Assembly: GCA_046263155.1 (NCBI GenBank)
Contig: JBHELF010000111.1
Coordinates: forward strand, 1 to 26,031
Direction: 5' to 3'
DNA length: 26,031 nucleotides
Source: DATADF01 sp046263155
Lineage (GTDB): Bacteria > Actinomycetota > CADDZG01 > WHSQ01
Shown: positions 7,391-15,130 of the stretch, piece by piece
How the letters are laid out: the number at the start of each line of letters is the position of its first letter
Numbering within the stretch: position 1 is the first letter of the stretch
Program-made: the position numbers and the translations under genes
The notes under the pieces: model-generated
Databases searched by the model: none
Seen by the model: only the letters and a program-made list of their open reading frames with translations
What the model was told of the DNA's origin: nothing

Positions 7391-9579
7391 GCGCCTTCAG
7401 CCTCGGCCGGCGCTTGCGATTTACTGCGAACCGTGCGGATGACGAAGAACGCGATCAGGAATACAAGTGCGCCGATCGTGACTCCGAGCGCAACTTCGTT
7501 GAATTCCGTGGAGCGGATTCTGATGGAGGTCTGCGCGATCTCATAACCGTCGGACGTCTGGACGCTCACCCTCAACGGAAATATCCCGCTCGCGCGCGTC
7601 TGTGCCTCGATCTGGATTTGCCGGGTTCGCTCGGCAGGCACTACCTCTTCGATAACCTCCTCTTGGAGATCGAGGCCTTCGGATTCCAGATGAACTTCGA
7701 CGGCGACGGGATGCGAGTTTTGATTCAGCAGTAGGAGCTGAATAGGAGCCCGTCGCGAAGTAAGAGCGATTTCGTCGGCGCCGCCGATGTCGACGTTTGC
7801 AAAGTGGCGATCTGCCTCCGCGGTCGTTTCGGTCGCGTAGCCCAAGCCTTTAGCGATGAGCTCTTGGTCAAACCAAACACGGCTGTGAGCCGTGAGCAGG
7901 TTCGAATGAAGCCGCTGCAGCAATTGCCTCTGCGCGCTGGCCCGGTCCGCGGTGGGAATCAGCGCTTCGAGGCTGGCCACTCGCTCGGCGGCCTCGGCCA
8001 GCTCGTCCGCGGCGAGGGGACTCGCGGGTGTTTCCTCGAAGTCGATCATCGGCCGGGGGCGCGCGGCGGCTCGCGCCAGGGCTTCATCGGGTGTAACCGT
8101 TTTCAACCAGGGAGCGCGAGCGAGCTCTGAAAAGAAGCGCTCGGCGATCTCCGGCGACGGGCGCCATGTCGTAGGGAGCGCAAAGTAGAGAGTGCGGTCG
8201 CGCGTACCGGGAAGTTCGGCCCAGACCTGGACGGTGTCGGACCAGAACCGCTGCAGCTCAACCGTTGCACTCGGCTCCGCGCGCGCGACGTCGCCGAAGA
8301 GGTCCTGCAGTTTTGCGTCCGAGACGAATCCCTTGCTGGCCGAATCGGACGTCTCCATCTGCACGGGGCAGGTGAAACTCGCGAACGGCTCCGGACATCC
8401 GGGAGTGACGGGTACGTCTTGAAGGAAAGCCGCCTCCGAGGAAAATGTGCTCTCAGCGGCTTGCAACGACCGTAAGGCCTCCAAGGTGGAGGCATCAAGC
8501 CTGCCTGCCGGGGGGAACACCCAGCGCCGCGAGAAACCCGACGCCTCGCCGAGAACGCGCTGGATGCTGCTCTCTGCGGAGTCGAGCTGGGCCGCGAGTT
8601 CTTCGAGGGTCAGTGAGGGCAGATCCGGAAACGCGTAAGGCACGAGAACAGATTGGACGCCGTCGCGCTCGGCCAAGGCCCTCAAACCTTCAATGACTTG
8701 TGACGCGGCCTGTGACGGTGGGCTCGAGCGGTCCAGCTCGACCGTCTCGCCCGACGTCGAGCGGCGGTAGCCGTCGGACATGTCCGAGAGCTCCTCGAGC
8801 AGACGGGGGACCGGGGCGAATGCGAACCTCAACCGGGGAGGAGGAGTCTCGACCTCGCGAGGCCGGCGCGGCGCATCACGGCGTTGCTGCCGTCGAGAGC
8901 GACGATCGTTCGGAGGGCTGGGAGGTGCGGGAGGAGGGTTGGTTGCGACCAAGAGCGCCTCGACCACCCCGCGTAGCCAGCCGCTTTCCTGGGTCGCGAC
9001 CTCAAGAGGCCATCCGTCTTCGTTCGCTTCGAAGGTGCCGTCCGGCGCACGTGCGGGCACGTCGTTGAGGGGCACCAACATCACAAAGTTCAGGGGTCGC
9101 TCGACGCCGCCGGGAAAGTAGAGAAGAGAGGTCGTGATCGTGGCCAGAACGGTCGCGTCGCGCGCCTGAAGGGCGATCGTTAGTGGAAAGACTCCTCCTT
9201 CTTGCGCCGCAGCGAGGGTGGCGAGAGCCGATGCGGGCTCGGTGATGGCGACGGCCGCTTCCTCGCCGGGGGCGACGACCACGTTGAAGTCCGCCGGGAA
9301 TGAACTGGGCTCCAAAAAGGGAGCGGCGTCGAAACTCTCGTGCAGCTCGGAGCGGCTCTGGACGCGGTCATACACGCCGACTCTCAACCGAAAACCGTCC
9401 AGTTCTGCGTCGGTGTCGTTTCTTATTCGGAGTTCAAGACCCAGCGGATCTTCAGCCCGGTGCCACACAGGTTGGTGCACGAGCTCCAGCACGATGGAGT
9501 CGGGCTGCTGGGCCCGGCCGGCAGGAATGGGGACCTGGCTGAGCCCTACGAGGATTACGACCGCGAGCGCCCGACGCAT
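7387..9579 (-). CDS. DUF6049-type secreted, membrane-anchored protein (Rv3909-like)
   Basis: A 730-residue protein with a signal peptide (residues 1 to about 24), a long external region and one C-terminal membrane helix at about 696-714 followed by a short basic tail. The N-terminal part resembles an Ig-like beta domain (IVLELVHQPVW, LELRIRNDTD). The position directly before murJ, the size and the topology match Rv3909 and its actinobacterial relatives, grouped as DUF6049, whose function is unknown but which travel with murJ. A Pro/Arg-rich insert at about residues 213-248 is low complexity. Coupling to murJ through the TTGA overlap suggests co-translation and a role around lipid II export or wall assembly; that is inference. 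TATGCT lies 8 nt before the ATG and no Shine-Dalgarno is seen. Confidence 0.85.
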   Translation of the reverse strand: MRRALAVVILVGLSQVPIPAGRAQQPDSIVLELVHQPVWHRAEDPLGLELRIRNDTDAELDGFRLRVGVYDRVQSRSELHESFDAAPFLEPSSFPADFNVVVAPGEEAAVAITEPASALATLAAAQEGGVFPLTIALQARDATVLATITTSLLYFPGGVERPLNFVMLVPLNDVPARAPDGTFEANEDGWPLEVATQESGWLRGVVEALLVATNPPPAPPSPPNDRRSRRQQRRDAPRRPREVETPPPRLRFAFAPVPRLLEELSDMSDGYRRSTSGETVELDRSSPPSQAASQVIEGLRALAERDGVQSVLVPYAFPDLPSLTLEELAAQLDSAESSIQRVLGEASGFSRRWVFPPAGRLDASTLEALRSLQAAESTFSSEAAFLQDVPVTPGCPEPFASFTCPVQMETSDSASKGFVSDAKLQDLFGDVARAEPSATVELQRFWSDTVQVWAELPGTRDRTLYFALPTTWRPSPEIAERFFSELARAPWLKTVTPDEALARAAARPRPMIDFEETPASPLAADELAEAAERVASLEALIPTADRASAQRQLLQRLHSNLLTAHSRVWFDQELIAKGLGYATETTAEADRHFANVDIGGADEIALTSRRAPIQLLLLNQNSHPVAVEVHLESEGLDLQEEVIEEVVPAERTRQIQIEAQTRASGIFPLRVSVQTSDGYEIAQTSIRIRSTEFNEVALGVTIGALVFLIAFFVIRTVRSKSQAPAEAEGA

Positions 9580-9587
9580 TGGGTCTC

Positions 9588-9593
9588 AGCATA
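9588..9593 (-). promoter_or_regulatory. Candidate -10 box for leaderless DUF6049 transcript
   Basis: TATGCT on the minus strand, 8 nt upstream of the DUF6049 ATG, within the 50-nt gap after the KGG-repeat gene. It suggests that the DUF6049-murJ-kinase run has its own promoter. Confidence 0.4.
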
Positions 9594-9629
9594 AGAAAGG
9601 GGGAGAGCTAAATACGGTTTAGATCGGTG

Positions 9630-9824
9630 CTACCGGGATCCGCCCAGCCGTCCGATGCGCTCGTAGAACTCGCGGCCGTAGCGTTTCTTAGTGGTCTCGC
9701 CGCCCTTTTTCCCTCCGATCTTTCCGATGCGTTCGAAGTGCTCCTCCCCGTAGCGCTGCTTGGTTGTGGTCCCGCCTTTCCGGCCCGCTTCGGCTCGGGA
9801 CATCTTCGTGGCCTCGATCGCCAT
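9630..9824 (-). CDS. Small KGG-repeat (general stress/Em-like) protein
   Basis: A 64-residue, strongly hydrophilic and basic protein made of two 24-residue repeats beginning at K16 and K40, with the pattern KGGxTTKxRYGxExFxERIGxxGG. KGG motifs of this kind occur in small stress-related proteins (YciG-like, con-10, LEA group 5), often linked to desiccation or stationary phase; the precise role is not established. The ATG is well supported by GAGAGGGG 5 nt upstream, a strong Shine-Dalgarno. It is followed after 50 nt by the DUF6049 gene on the same strand and is divergent from pilT. A hairpin-rich leader lies just upstream. It is not part of the conserved murJ backbone in the actinobacteria I know. 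Confidence 0.8.
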   Translation of the reverse strand: MAIEATKMSRAEAGRKGGTTTKQRYGEEHFERIGKIGGKKGGETTKKRYGREFYERIGRLGGSR

Positions 9825-9841
9825 GGCAACCCCTCTCGGTT

Positions 9842-9888
9842 CGCCTTCATAAGGCGCTATTCCCGATACGGGGCCGCCGAAAACGGCG
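9842..9888 (-). other. Three consecutive short hairpins in the leader of the KGG-repeat gene
   Basis: Three perfect inverted repeats follow one another: 9842-9856 (arms CGCCTT and AAGGCG, 3-nt loop), 9862-9872 (arms CCCG and CGGG) and 9875-9888 (arms CGCCG and CGGCG, 4-nt loop). They would form in the 5' leader of the minus-strand transcript, ending about 9 nt before the Shine-Dalgarno. They do not match any riboswitch consensus I can recall. Confidence 0.45.
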
Positions 9889-9930
9889 ACCTTCGGCCTT
9901 CGCCCTGTACGGGCCGCTGTAAGACGCCCG

Positions 9931-9958
9931 ATGAGAACCAGGGCCGCCCTGCTAAATT
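9931..9958 (+). promoter_or_regulatory. Candidate promoter of pilT
   Basis: ATGAGA (9931-9936, four of six matches to TTGACA), a 16-nt spacer and TAAATT (9953-9958, TANNNT type). Transcription would start near 9965 and give a leader of about 60 nt ending in a strong purine-rich ribosome site before pilT. Confidence 0.35.
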
Positions 9959-10026
9959 CTGGCCCTCCAGTGCCGATGACCTATAGGAATCAATAGAGCC
10001 GTCCCGGAAAGGAAAAGGGTTCTTTT

Positions 10027-11112
10027 ATGGCTGCTGGAATCCACGATTTCCTCAAATATGTGGTCGACCAGAAGGCCTCCGACCTCCATCTGAAGGCGGG
10101 GGGCCCTCCCTACGTCCGAATCAACGGCAACCTGCGCAAAACGGACTTTCCGGCCATGACGGCTGCGGATTGTGAGCGCGCCGCAATGGAATTGATGAAC
10201 GACGAGCAGGCCCAGAAGTTCAAGGCCAAGGGCGAGACCGACTTTGCGTACTCCGAATCGGGCCTCGGTCGGTTCCGCGTCAACGTGTTCCATCAAAGAG
10301 GCAGTGTCGGAATGGCGGCCCGTCGAGTGCTGCCGGGTGCTCCCGCATTCGAGACGCTGGGGCTGCCGCCGGCGGTTAAACGACTTGCCGAAGAACACCG
10401 CGGCATGATCCTGGTGACGGGTCCTACGTCATCCGGAAAGACCACGACCACCGGCGCAATGCTCAACTACGTCAACGCGATCTGGTCCTGTCACATTCTT
10501 ACGATCGAGGACCCGATCGAGATCCTCCATCCCGACAGAGCCGCCATCGTGAATCAAAGGGAGATCGGGCATGACACCGAGAACTTTGCCAGCGCTCTCC
10601 GGGCGGCGATGAGACAGGACCCCGACGTGATCTTCGTGGGAGAGATCCGCGACCCGGAGACGGTCAAGGCCGCGCTTCAGGCGGCGGAGACCGGACACCT
10701 CGTGATCTCCACGTTGCACACGACCGACGTTTCCGAAACGGTCAACCGCATCATCGACTTCTTCCCCCCACACCAGCAAAAGCAAATCCGCGTGTCGCTC
10801 GCTGGATCTCTGAAGGGGATCATCTCGCAACGACTTCTGCCCCGGAAGGACGGCAAGGGCCGCATACCGGCGGTCGAGGTCCTCATCATGAACGGCCGCA
10901 TTCGCGATCTGATCCTCAATCCGGAGCAGACCCACATGATCCACGACATCGTGGCGGAGTCCGACTTCTACGGGATGCAGACCTTCGATCAAGCTCTGCT
11001 TGCGCTTTATCGAGCCGGCTTGGTCGAACTCGAGGACGCGATGGCCGCGGCGACAAACCAACACGACTTCACGATTGCGCTGCGGCAGGAAGGGCTGCAG
11101 CCGGTCTCCTAG
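10027..11112 (+). CDS. pilT: Type IV pilus twitching/retraction ATPase PilT
   Basis: A 361-residue secretion-type ATPase. Visible motifs: Walker A GPTSSGKTT at residues 132-140, Asp box ILTIEDPIE, Walker B region with E206 in VGEIRD, His box around GHLVISTLHTTD, and the C-terminal GRIRDLIL that corresponds to the AIRNLIRE motif of PilT. It hydrolyses ATP at the inner membrane to pull pilin subunits out of the fibre. The ribosome site AAAGGAAAAGGG precedes the ATG. No other pil gene is in the window except possibly the TadE-like small protein, so the remaining machinery must lie elsewhere. The stop overlaps the GTG of the next gene by one base (TAGTG), so the two are probably co-translated. 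Confidence 0.95.
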   Translation: MAAGIHDFLKYVVDQKASDLHLKAGGPPYVRINGNLRKTDFPAMTAADCERAAMELMNDEQAQKFKAKGETDFAYSESGLGRFRVNVFHQRGSVGMAARRVLPGAPAFETLGLPPAVKRLAEEHRGMILVTGPTSSGKTTTTGAMLNYVNAIWSCHILTIEDPIEILHPDRAAIVNQREIGHDTENFASALRAAMRQDPDVIFVGEIRDPETVKAALQAAETGHLVISTLHTTDVSETVNRIIDFFPPHQQKQIRVSLAGSLKGIISQRLLPRKDGKGRIPAVEVLIMNGRIRDLILNPEQTHMIHDIVAESDFYGMQTFDQALLALYRAGLVELEDAMAAATNQHDFTIALRQEGLQPVS

Positions 11113-12866
11113 TGCGCCGGTCAGCGACTCTTCTCGCGGTTCTGCTGACCGCAGGGCTCTTCGCGCTGGTTGTTCCCAGCGCGCGCGCGACCTTTCCGGG
11201 AGGCCGCGGACGGATCGTATATTCGGTGGACGGCGGGCTGGCCACCGTCGCGCCCGATGGTTCCGACAAGGTCGTAGTCGACGACGCCACGACTCACGCG
11301 TCGGACGATCCCGCGTGGTCCCCCGACGGCGAGCGGATCGCCTTTGACTACACGGCCACGGACGTTGACGACTTCAGCTACGGCATCTGGCTTATCTCGG
11401 CGGACGGTGCCAGCGCTCGCCAGGTAACCGAGGAGCCGCCCGACGTCGCGTCCGACGACGGAGAGCCCTTTTGGTCTCCCGACGGCACGCAGATCGGCTT
11501 CATTCGCGCCTCGGACATCTTCGTGATGAACCTGGACGGCGCCGGAGTTACGAGTCTTACCGCCGACTTCGCGCGCGCAGCGGCGGACCCCGAGTGGTCT
11601 CCGGATGGATCGCGAATCGCTTTCTCGGACGGTTTCGACGTCTACGTCATGAATTCCGACGGGTCCAATCCCGTGAATGTGACGGCCGCGTCGTCACTCA
11701 ACGAAAGGCACCCAAGCTGGGCTCCCGACGGATCACAGCTGGCGTTTAGTACCGGGGACGGGATAGCCACCGTGGCGCCGAGCGGTGGAGTGGTCACTCC
11801 GATCGCCACGGGGCTACGCGAGGTCTGGGAGCTGTCCTATTCGCCGGATGGGGATGAGATCGCCTTTATCCGAGATTCCGGTGACGTTCCTCAGGAGCAG
11901 CTGTGGAAGATCCCGGCCTCGGGCGGCACTCCGACGCTTTTGCTTCCCGACTCGACCGATACGTCGCTCGATTGGGGGGGAGGCGGCACGAACCAGGTGT
12001 TCGGCACCGAGGGTGACGATGAGATAAACGGAACGCCCGGCGACGACGTGATCTGGGCCGGCGACGGGAGCGACACCGTGGACGGTGGCGGTGGAAACGA
12101 TGTTCTCTACGGCGAGGGAGGCAACGACACGCTCAGCGGCGGGGATGGGGCCGATCAGCTAAACGGTGGCGACGGCGACGACGAGCTCGAAGGAGGCGCG
12201 GGGGACGACTTCATCCGCTCCGATTTCAACGGTGATCCCCCGACTCAACCGTCGCCCTCCCCGACCGGCCCCGCGCTCGCCGCGACGATGGCCGGCTCTC
12301 TCCAGGAAGGCGACACCGAAGTCGCCCAGGCCGTGGACCCCGGCGACGACGACATCACAGCCGGAGAAGGCGACGACACGATCGTGGCCGGAGGAGGCGA
12401 TGACACGGTCGAAGCCGGTGGTGACGACGACGTGGTCGAAGGCGGAAGTGGCAGCGATACCCTCAACGGGGGCGGCGGACACAACGAGATCAACGGCGGA
12501 GGGGGAGCGGACGCGATCCGCTCGAAGGGCGTCGAAGACCGTGCCGTTGGCGGCGGGGGAGATGACACGATTCGTTCCAAGGGAGTCGACTCCCGTGCGA
12601 TCGGTGGCGAGGGCGACGACACGATTCGCTCTAAGGGCGTGGATAGTCGCGCCGAGGGCGGCGACGGAAGAGACGAGCTGGTTGGCGACGAAGGAGGCCA
12701 AACGCTCGTGGGCGGACCCGGTTTCGACGTTCTCGAAGGGGGCGATGGTGCCGACACCCTGCTCGCCGCCGATGGACAAAAGGACCGTGTCGATGGTGGC
12801 GGCGGACGAGATACGGCCTCGGTCGATCGTCGCGATCGAGTGGAGCGAGTGGAGCGGCTCAGATAG
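11112..12866 (+). CDS. Secreted TolB-type propeller and RTX calcium-repeat protein
   Basis: A 584-residue protein with a signal peptide (to about residue 27, ending SARA). Residues 30-295 form a TolB-like propeller with five recognisable PD40 blades (WSPDGERIAF, WSPDGTQIGF, WSPDGSRIAF, WAPDGSQLAF, YSPDGDEIAF). From about residue 297 come RTX nonapeptides of the GGxGxDxLx type, known to bind calcium in a beta-roll, split in two blocks by a Pro/Ser linker near residue 380. A distinctive 18-residue repeat lies in the second block. It starts at GTG directly on the pilT stop. It is likely a calcium-folded surface or matrix protein; a type I secretion signal is unlikely because a Sec signal peptide is present. 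Ligand and partners are unknown. Confidence 0.85.
   Translation: MRRSATLLAVLLTAGLFALVVPSARATFPGGRGRIVYSVDGGLATVAPDGSDKVVVDDATTHASDDPAWSPDGERIAFDYTATDVDDFSYGIWLISADGASARQVTEEPPDVASDDGEPFWSPDGTQIGFIRASDIFVMNLDGAGVTSLTADFARAAADPEWSPDGSRIAFSDGFDVYVMNSDGSNPVNVTAASSLNERHPSWAPDGSQLAFSTGDGIATVAPSGGVVTPIATGLREVWELSYSPDGDEIAFIRDSGDVPQEQLWKIPASGGTPTLLLPDSTDTSLDWGGGGTNQVFGTEGDDEINGTPGDDVIWAGDGSDTVDGGGGNDVLYGEGGNDTLSGGDGADQLNGGDGDDELEGGAGDDFIRSDFNGDPPTQPSPSPTGPALAATMAGSLQEGDTEVAQAVDPGDDDITAGEGDDTIVAGGGDDTVEAGGDDDVVEGGSGSDTLNGGGGHNEINGGGGADAIRSKGVEDRAVGGGGDDTIRSKGVDSRAIGGEGDDTIRSKGVDSRAEGGDGRDELVGDEGGQTLVGGPGFDVLEGGDGADTLLAADGQKDRVDGGGGRDTASVDRRDRVERVERLR
12510..12671 (+). repeat. Three tandem 54-bp repeats within the RTX domain
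   Basis: Three 54-bp units start at 12510, 12564 and 12618 and encode 18-residue repeats (about residues 467-520) of the form DxIRSKGVxxRAxGGxGD. Each unit is twice the RTX nonapeptide length: one half is a normal GGxGDDTIR turn and the other is replaced by SKGVDSRAx. Units 2 and 3 are the most alike, differing mainly at third codon positions, which argues for selection on the protein rather than very recent DNA duplication. Confidence 0.8.
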
Positions 12867-12884
12867 CGAGATAACGCGGCTCAA

Positions 12885-12912
12885 ATGACGCTGCGAAACA
12901 GCCCCTTACGCT
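12885..12912 (+). promoter_or_regulatory. Candidate promoter of pcnA, leaderless
   Basis: ATGACG (12885-12890), a 16-nt spacer and TACGCT (12907-12912), ending 6 nt before the pcnA ATG. No Shine-Dalgarno is present, so transcription probably starts at or beside the ATG. Confidence 0.45.
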
Positions 12913-12918
12913 AGCCGG

Positions 12919-14349
12919 ATGCAACAAGACGACGCCTCCGAACGCGCGCGCGCGGCACTAGCCGCAGTTCTCAAACCGGGTTCACCCGTTCTTGAGCTCG
13001 CGCGCAGCTTCGCTTCGGCCGGCCATGAGCTCTATCTCGTGGGGGGTTGGGTACGCGATGCGCTGTTGGGGCGCGCCCACGATGATCTCGACTTCGCCAC
13101 CGACGCGGAGCCCGAACAAACCAAGCGCATCGTCGCCCCTCTCGCGACGAACGTTTGGTTGCAGGGGGTGGAGTTCGGCACGGTGGGGGCCGAGCTGGAC
13201 GGGATGAGCGTTGAGATCACGACTTTTCGGACGGAGAAGTATCAGCCATCCTCGCGACACCCGAACGTGAAGTTCACGGCAGATGTCGAAACCGATCTGG
13301 CACGCCGCGATTTCACGATCAATGCGATCGCGATCAAGCTGCCCGATCTCGCGGCAACCGACCCCTACAACGGCCGCGCGGACCTCGAACAGCAGCTAAT
13401 CCGGACACCGATCGATCCCAAGGATTCGTTCTGTGACGACCCGCTGCGCATGCTGCGGGCCTTTCGCTTCGTCTCGCAGCTGAATTTCCGCGTCGATGAC
13501 GCTGTACTCGGTGCGATCGCCGAGCTCAGGGACGAGATCAAGACCGTCTCCGCAGAGCGAATTCGGGACGAGCTCGTCACGTTGCTGCTGGGTGCGGCCC
13601 CGGCGCGCGCACTCGACCTCGCCGATAGGTCGGGACTGGTCGAGCTGTTCCTTCCCGAGCTGTCGGCGCTGAAGCTGGAACAGGACCCGGTTCATAAGCA
13701 CAAGGACGTCTTTCACCACACTCTCGCCGTCGTGGAGCGAACGCCGCGCGAAAGGGATCTGCGACTGGCCGCGCTGCTGCACGACATCGGCAAACCTCGG
13801 ACGCGCCGGATCACCAAAGAGGGCGTCACGTTTCACCATCACGAGGTCGTCGGAGCCGAGATGGCCGCCGCCCGTCTGCGAGCGCTGCGCTTCCCCAACG
13901 AGACCGTCAGCCGGGTGAGCGAAATGATCCGGCTGCATCACCGATTTCACACGTACCGCCTCGGCTGGACGGACTCGGCCGTCCGGCGATACGTCCGCGA
14001 TGCGGGTGCGCTGTTGGGCGATCTCAACCGACTTGTGAGGGCTGATTGCACGACACGCGACACGGCGAAGGCGCGTCGGCTGGCGGAACGGATGGATGAG
14101 CTCGAGGCGCGCATCGCCGATCTGGCCGAGAAGGAGGCGCTGGACCGGATCCGTCCGGAGTTAGACGGTAACGAGGTAATGAATTTCCTGGGTATCGGAC
14201 CTGGCCCCCTCGTGGGCGAGGCTCTGGCCGATCTCCTCGAGATCCGTCTCGACGAGGGTGAGATCGGCAAGGAGGCCGCGTTCGAGCGTCTCGCGGACTG
14301 GGCGCGCAACAAAGGTCTGGAGCCACCCTCTCCTCCTCGGACGGCGTGA
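12919..14349 (+). CDS. pcnA: CCA-adding tRNA nucleotidyltransferase with HD domain
   Basis: A 476-residue enzyme that adds or repairs the 3' CCA of tRNAs. The nucleotidyltransferase head shows LVGGWVRDALLG at residues 40-51 and the metal-binding DDLDFATD with D56 and D58. The RRDFTINAIA motif and the RNA-binding neck (DDPLRMLRAFRF) follow. A C-terminal HD domain has H288/D289 in LLHDIGKPRTRR. The gene corresponds to Rv3907c, which in mycobacteria is also divergent from the Rv3909-murJ-sigM run. It overlaps the next gene by 4 nt (GTGA). The start ATG is supported by the -10 box 6 nt upstream. Confidence 0.95.
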   Translation: MQQDDASERARAALAAVLKPGSPVLELARSFASAGHELYLVGGWVRDALLGRAHDDLDFATDAEPEQTKRIVAPLATNVWLQGVEFGTVGAELDGMSVEITTFRTEKYQPSSRHPNVKFTADVETDLARRDFTINAIAIKLPDLAATDPYNGRADLEQQLIRTPIDPKDSFCDDPLRMLRAFRFVSQLNFRVDDAVLGAIAELRDEIKTVSAERIRDELVTLLLGAAPARALDLADRSGLVELFLPELSALKLEQDPVHKHKDVFHHTLAVVERTPRERDLRLAALLHDIGKPRTRRITKEGVTFHHHEVVGAEMAAARLRALRFPNETVSRVSEMIRLHHRFHTYRLGWTDSAVRRYVRDAGALLGDLNRLVRADCTTRDTAKARRLAERMDELEARIADLAEKEALDRIRPELDGNEVMNFLGIGPGPLVGEALADLLEIRLDEGEIGKEAAFERLADWARNKGLEPPSPPRTA

Positions 14350-15098
14350 GCCAGACCGTCGAACCCCATCCGGGCGGTGATTGGTTCGCGGCGGTAGGCG
14401 ACTTTCTCGGCGCCGCCTATCTGCGTTACGCCCACACTAGGGGGACTACGCAAGAGGTCGATTTCCTGATCGATCTGCTGGAGTTGTCCTCCGGCGCGCG
14501 GGTACTCGACGTGGGGTGTGGAGCCGGTCGCCACGCCCTCGACCTGGCCCGAAGGGGCCTCTCGGTGACGGCCATCGACATTTCGCGCGGCTTGCTCGAC
14601 GTGGCTGCAGACGAGGCAAAACGCGCCGGAGTGGGCGGGGATCGCCTGGCTCTCTTCGAATGCGATGCCCGCGCGATGCCCTTCTCCGACGAGTTCGACG
14701 CGGTTATCTCGCTGTGCCAGGGAGGCTTCGGTCTTCTGGGCGCCGAGGACCCCCTAGCCCTGCGGCGGATGACCGAGGCGTTGCGTGGGGGAGGTCGCCT
14801 TGCCCTCACGGCGTTCAGTGCGTACTACGAAGCCGCCCACCCACGCGGCGAGGCGTCGTTAGTTGTCGACGAGGGCTTCGTGCGCGAGCGCACGAAGATC
14901 GTGAACGAGTCGGGTGAGGAGAAGACCGTCACGCTGTGGACGGGGGTTTACACGCCGCGTGAGCTGCGGCTCCTGGCTCTAGGAGTGGGCCTCAAACCCG
15001 AGGCCGTCTGGTCGGTCGAACCGGGGAATTACGCGCGCCGACGCCCCGACCTCGAGCACGTGGAGTTCATGCTGTACGCGTCGAAGCCCAGTTCTTGA
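14346..15098 (+). CDS. Class I SAM-dependent methyltransferase
   Basis: A 250-residue protein with motif I VLDVGCGAGRHALDLA at residues 53-68, an acidic residue after the second strand (TAIDIS), the FECDARAMPF motif II region, and a C-terminal beta part (ALRGGGRLALTAFS, then FMLYASKP). The substrate cannot be read from sequence. Its GTG start overlaps the pcnA stop (GTGA), so it is co-translated with a tRNA-processing enzyme; a role in tRNA modification is possible but unsupported, and a small-molecule methyltransferase is equally likely. It ends in a convergent arrangement with the MFS gene, with a hairpin between. Confidence 0.85.
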   Translation: MSQTVEPHPGGDWFAAVGDFLGAAYLRYAHTRGTTQEVDFLIDLLELSSGARVLDVGCGAGRHALDLARRGLSVTAIDISRGLLDVAADEAKRAGVGGDRLALFECDARAMPFSDEFDAVISLCQGGFGLLGAEDPLALRRMTEALRGGGRLALTAFSAYYEAAHPRGEASLVVDEGFVRERTKIVNESGEEKTVTLWTGVYTPRELRLLALGVGLKPEAVWSVEPGNYARRRPDLEHVEFMLYASKPSS

Positions 15099-15107
15099 TT
15101 TCGACCC

Positions 15108-15127
15108 GACTCTCTTCGTAGAGAGTC
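15108..15127. terminator. Hairpin between convergent genes, likely bidirectional terminator
   Basis: Perfect 8-bp stem, GACTCTCT with AGAGAGTC, and a TCGT loop. It lies 9 nt after the methyltransferase stop and 3 nt from the stop of the convergent MFS gene. There is no run of T on either side, so it is not a classical intrinsic terminator, but such hairpins are common at actinobacterial gene ends. Confidence 0.6.
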
Positions 15128-15130
15128 CCT

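Noticed and set aside
12510..12671. Tandem repeats considered as a CRISPR-like or minisatellite array
   Set aside because: The repeats are in frame, 54 bp with no spacers, and encode RTX-related protein repeats.
12159..12884. Minus-strand open frame of 241 residues opposite the RTX block
   Set aside because: It is a by-product of the repeat composition of the RTX gene and shows no known motif or ribosome site.
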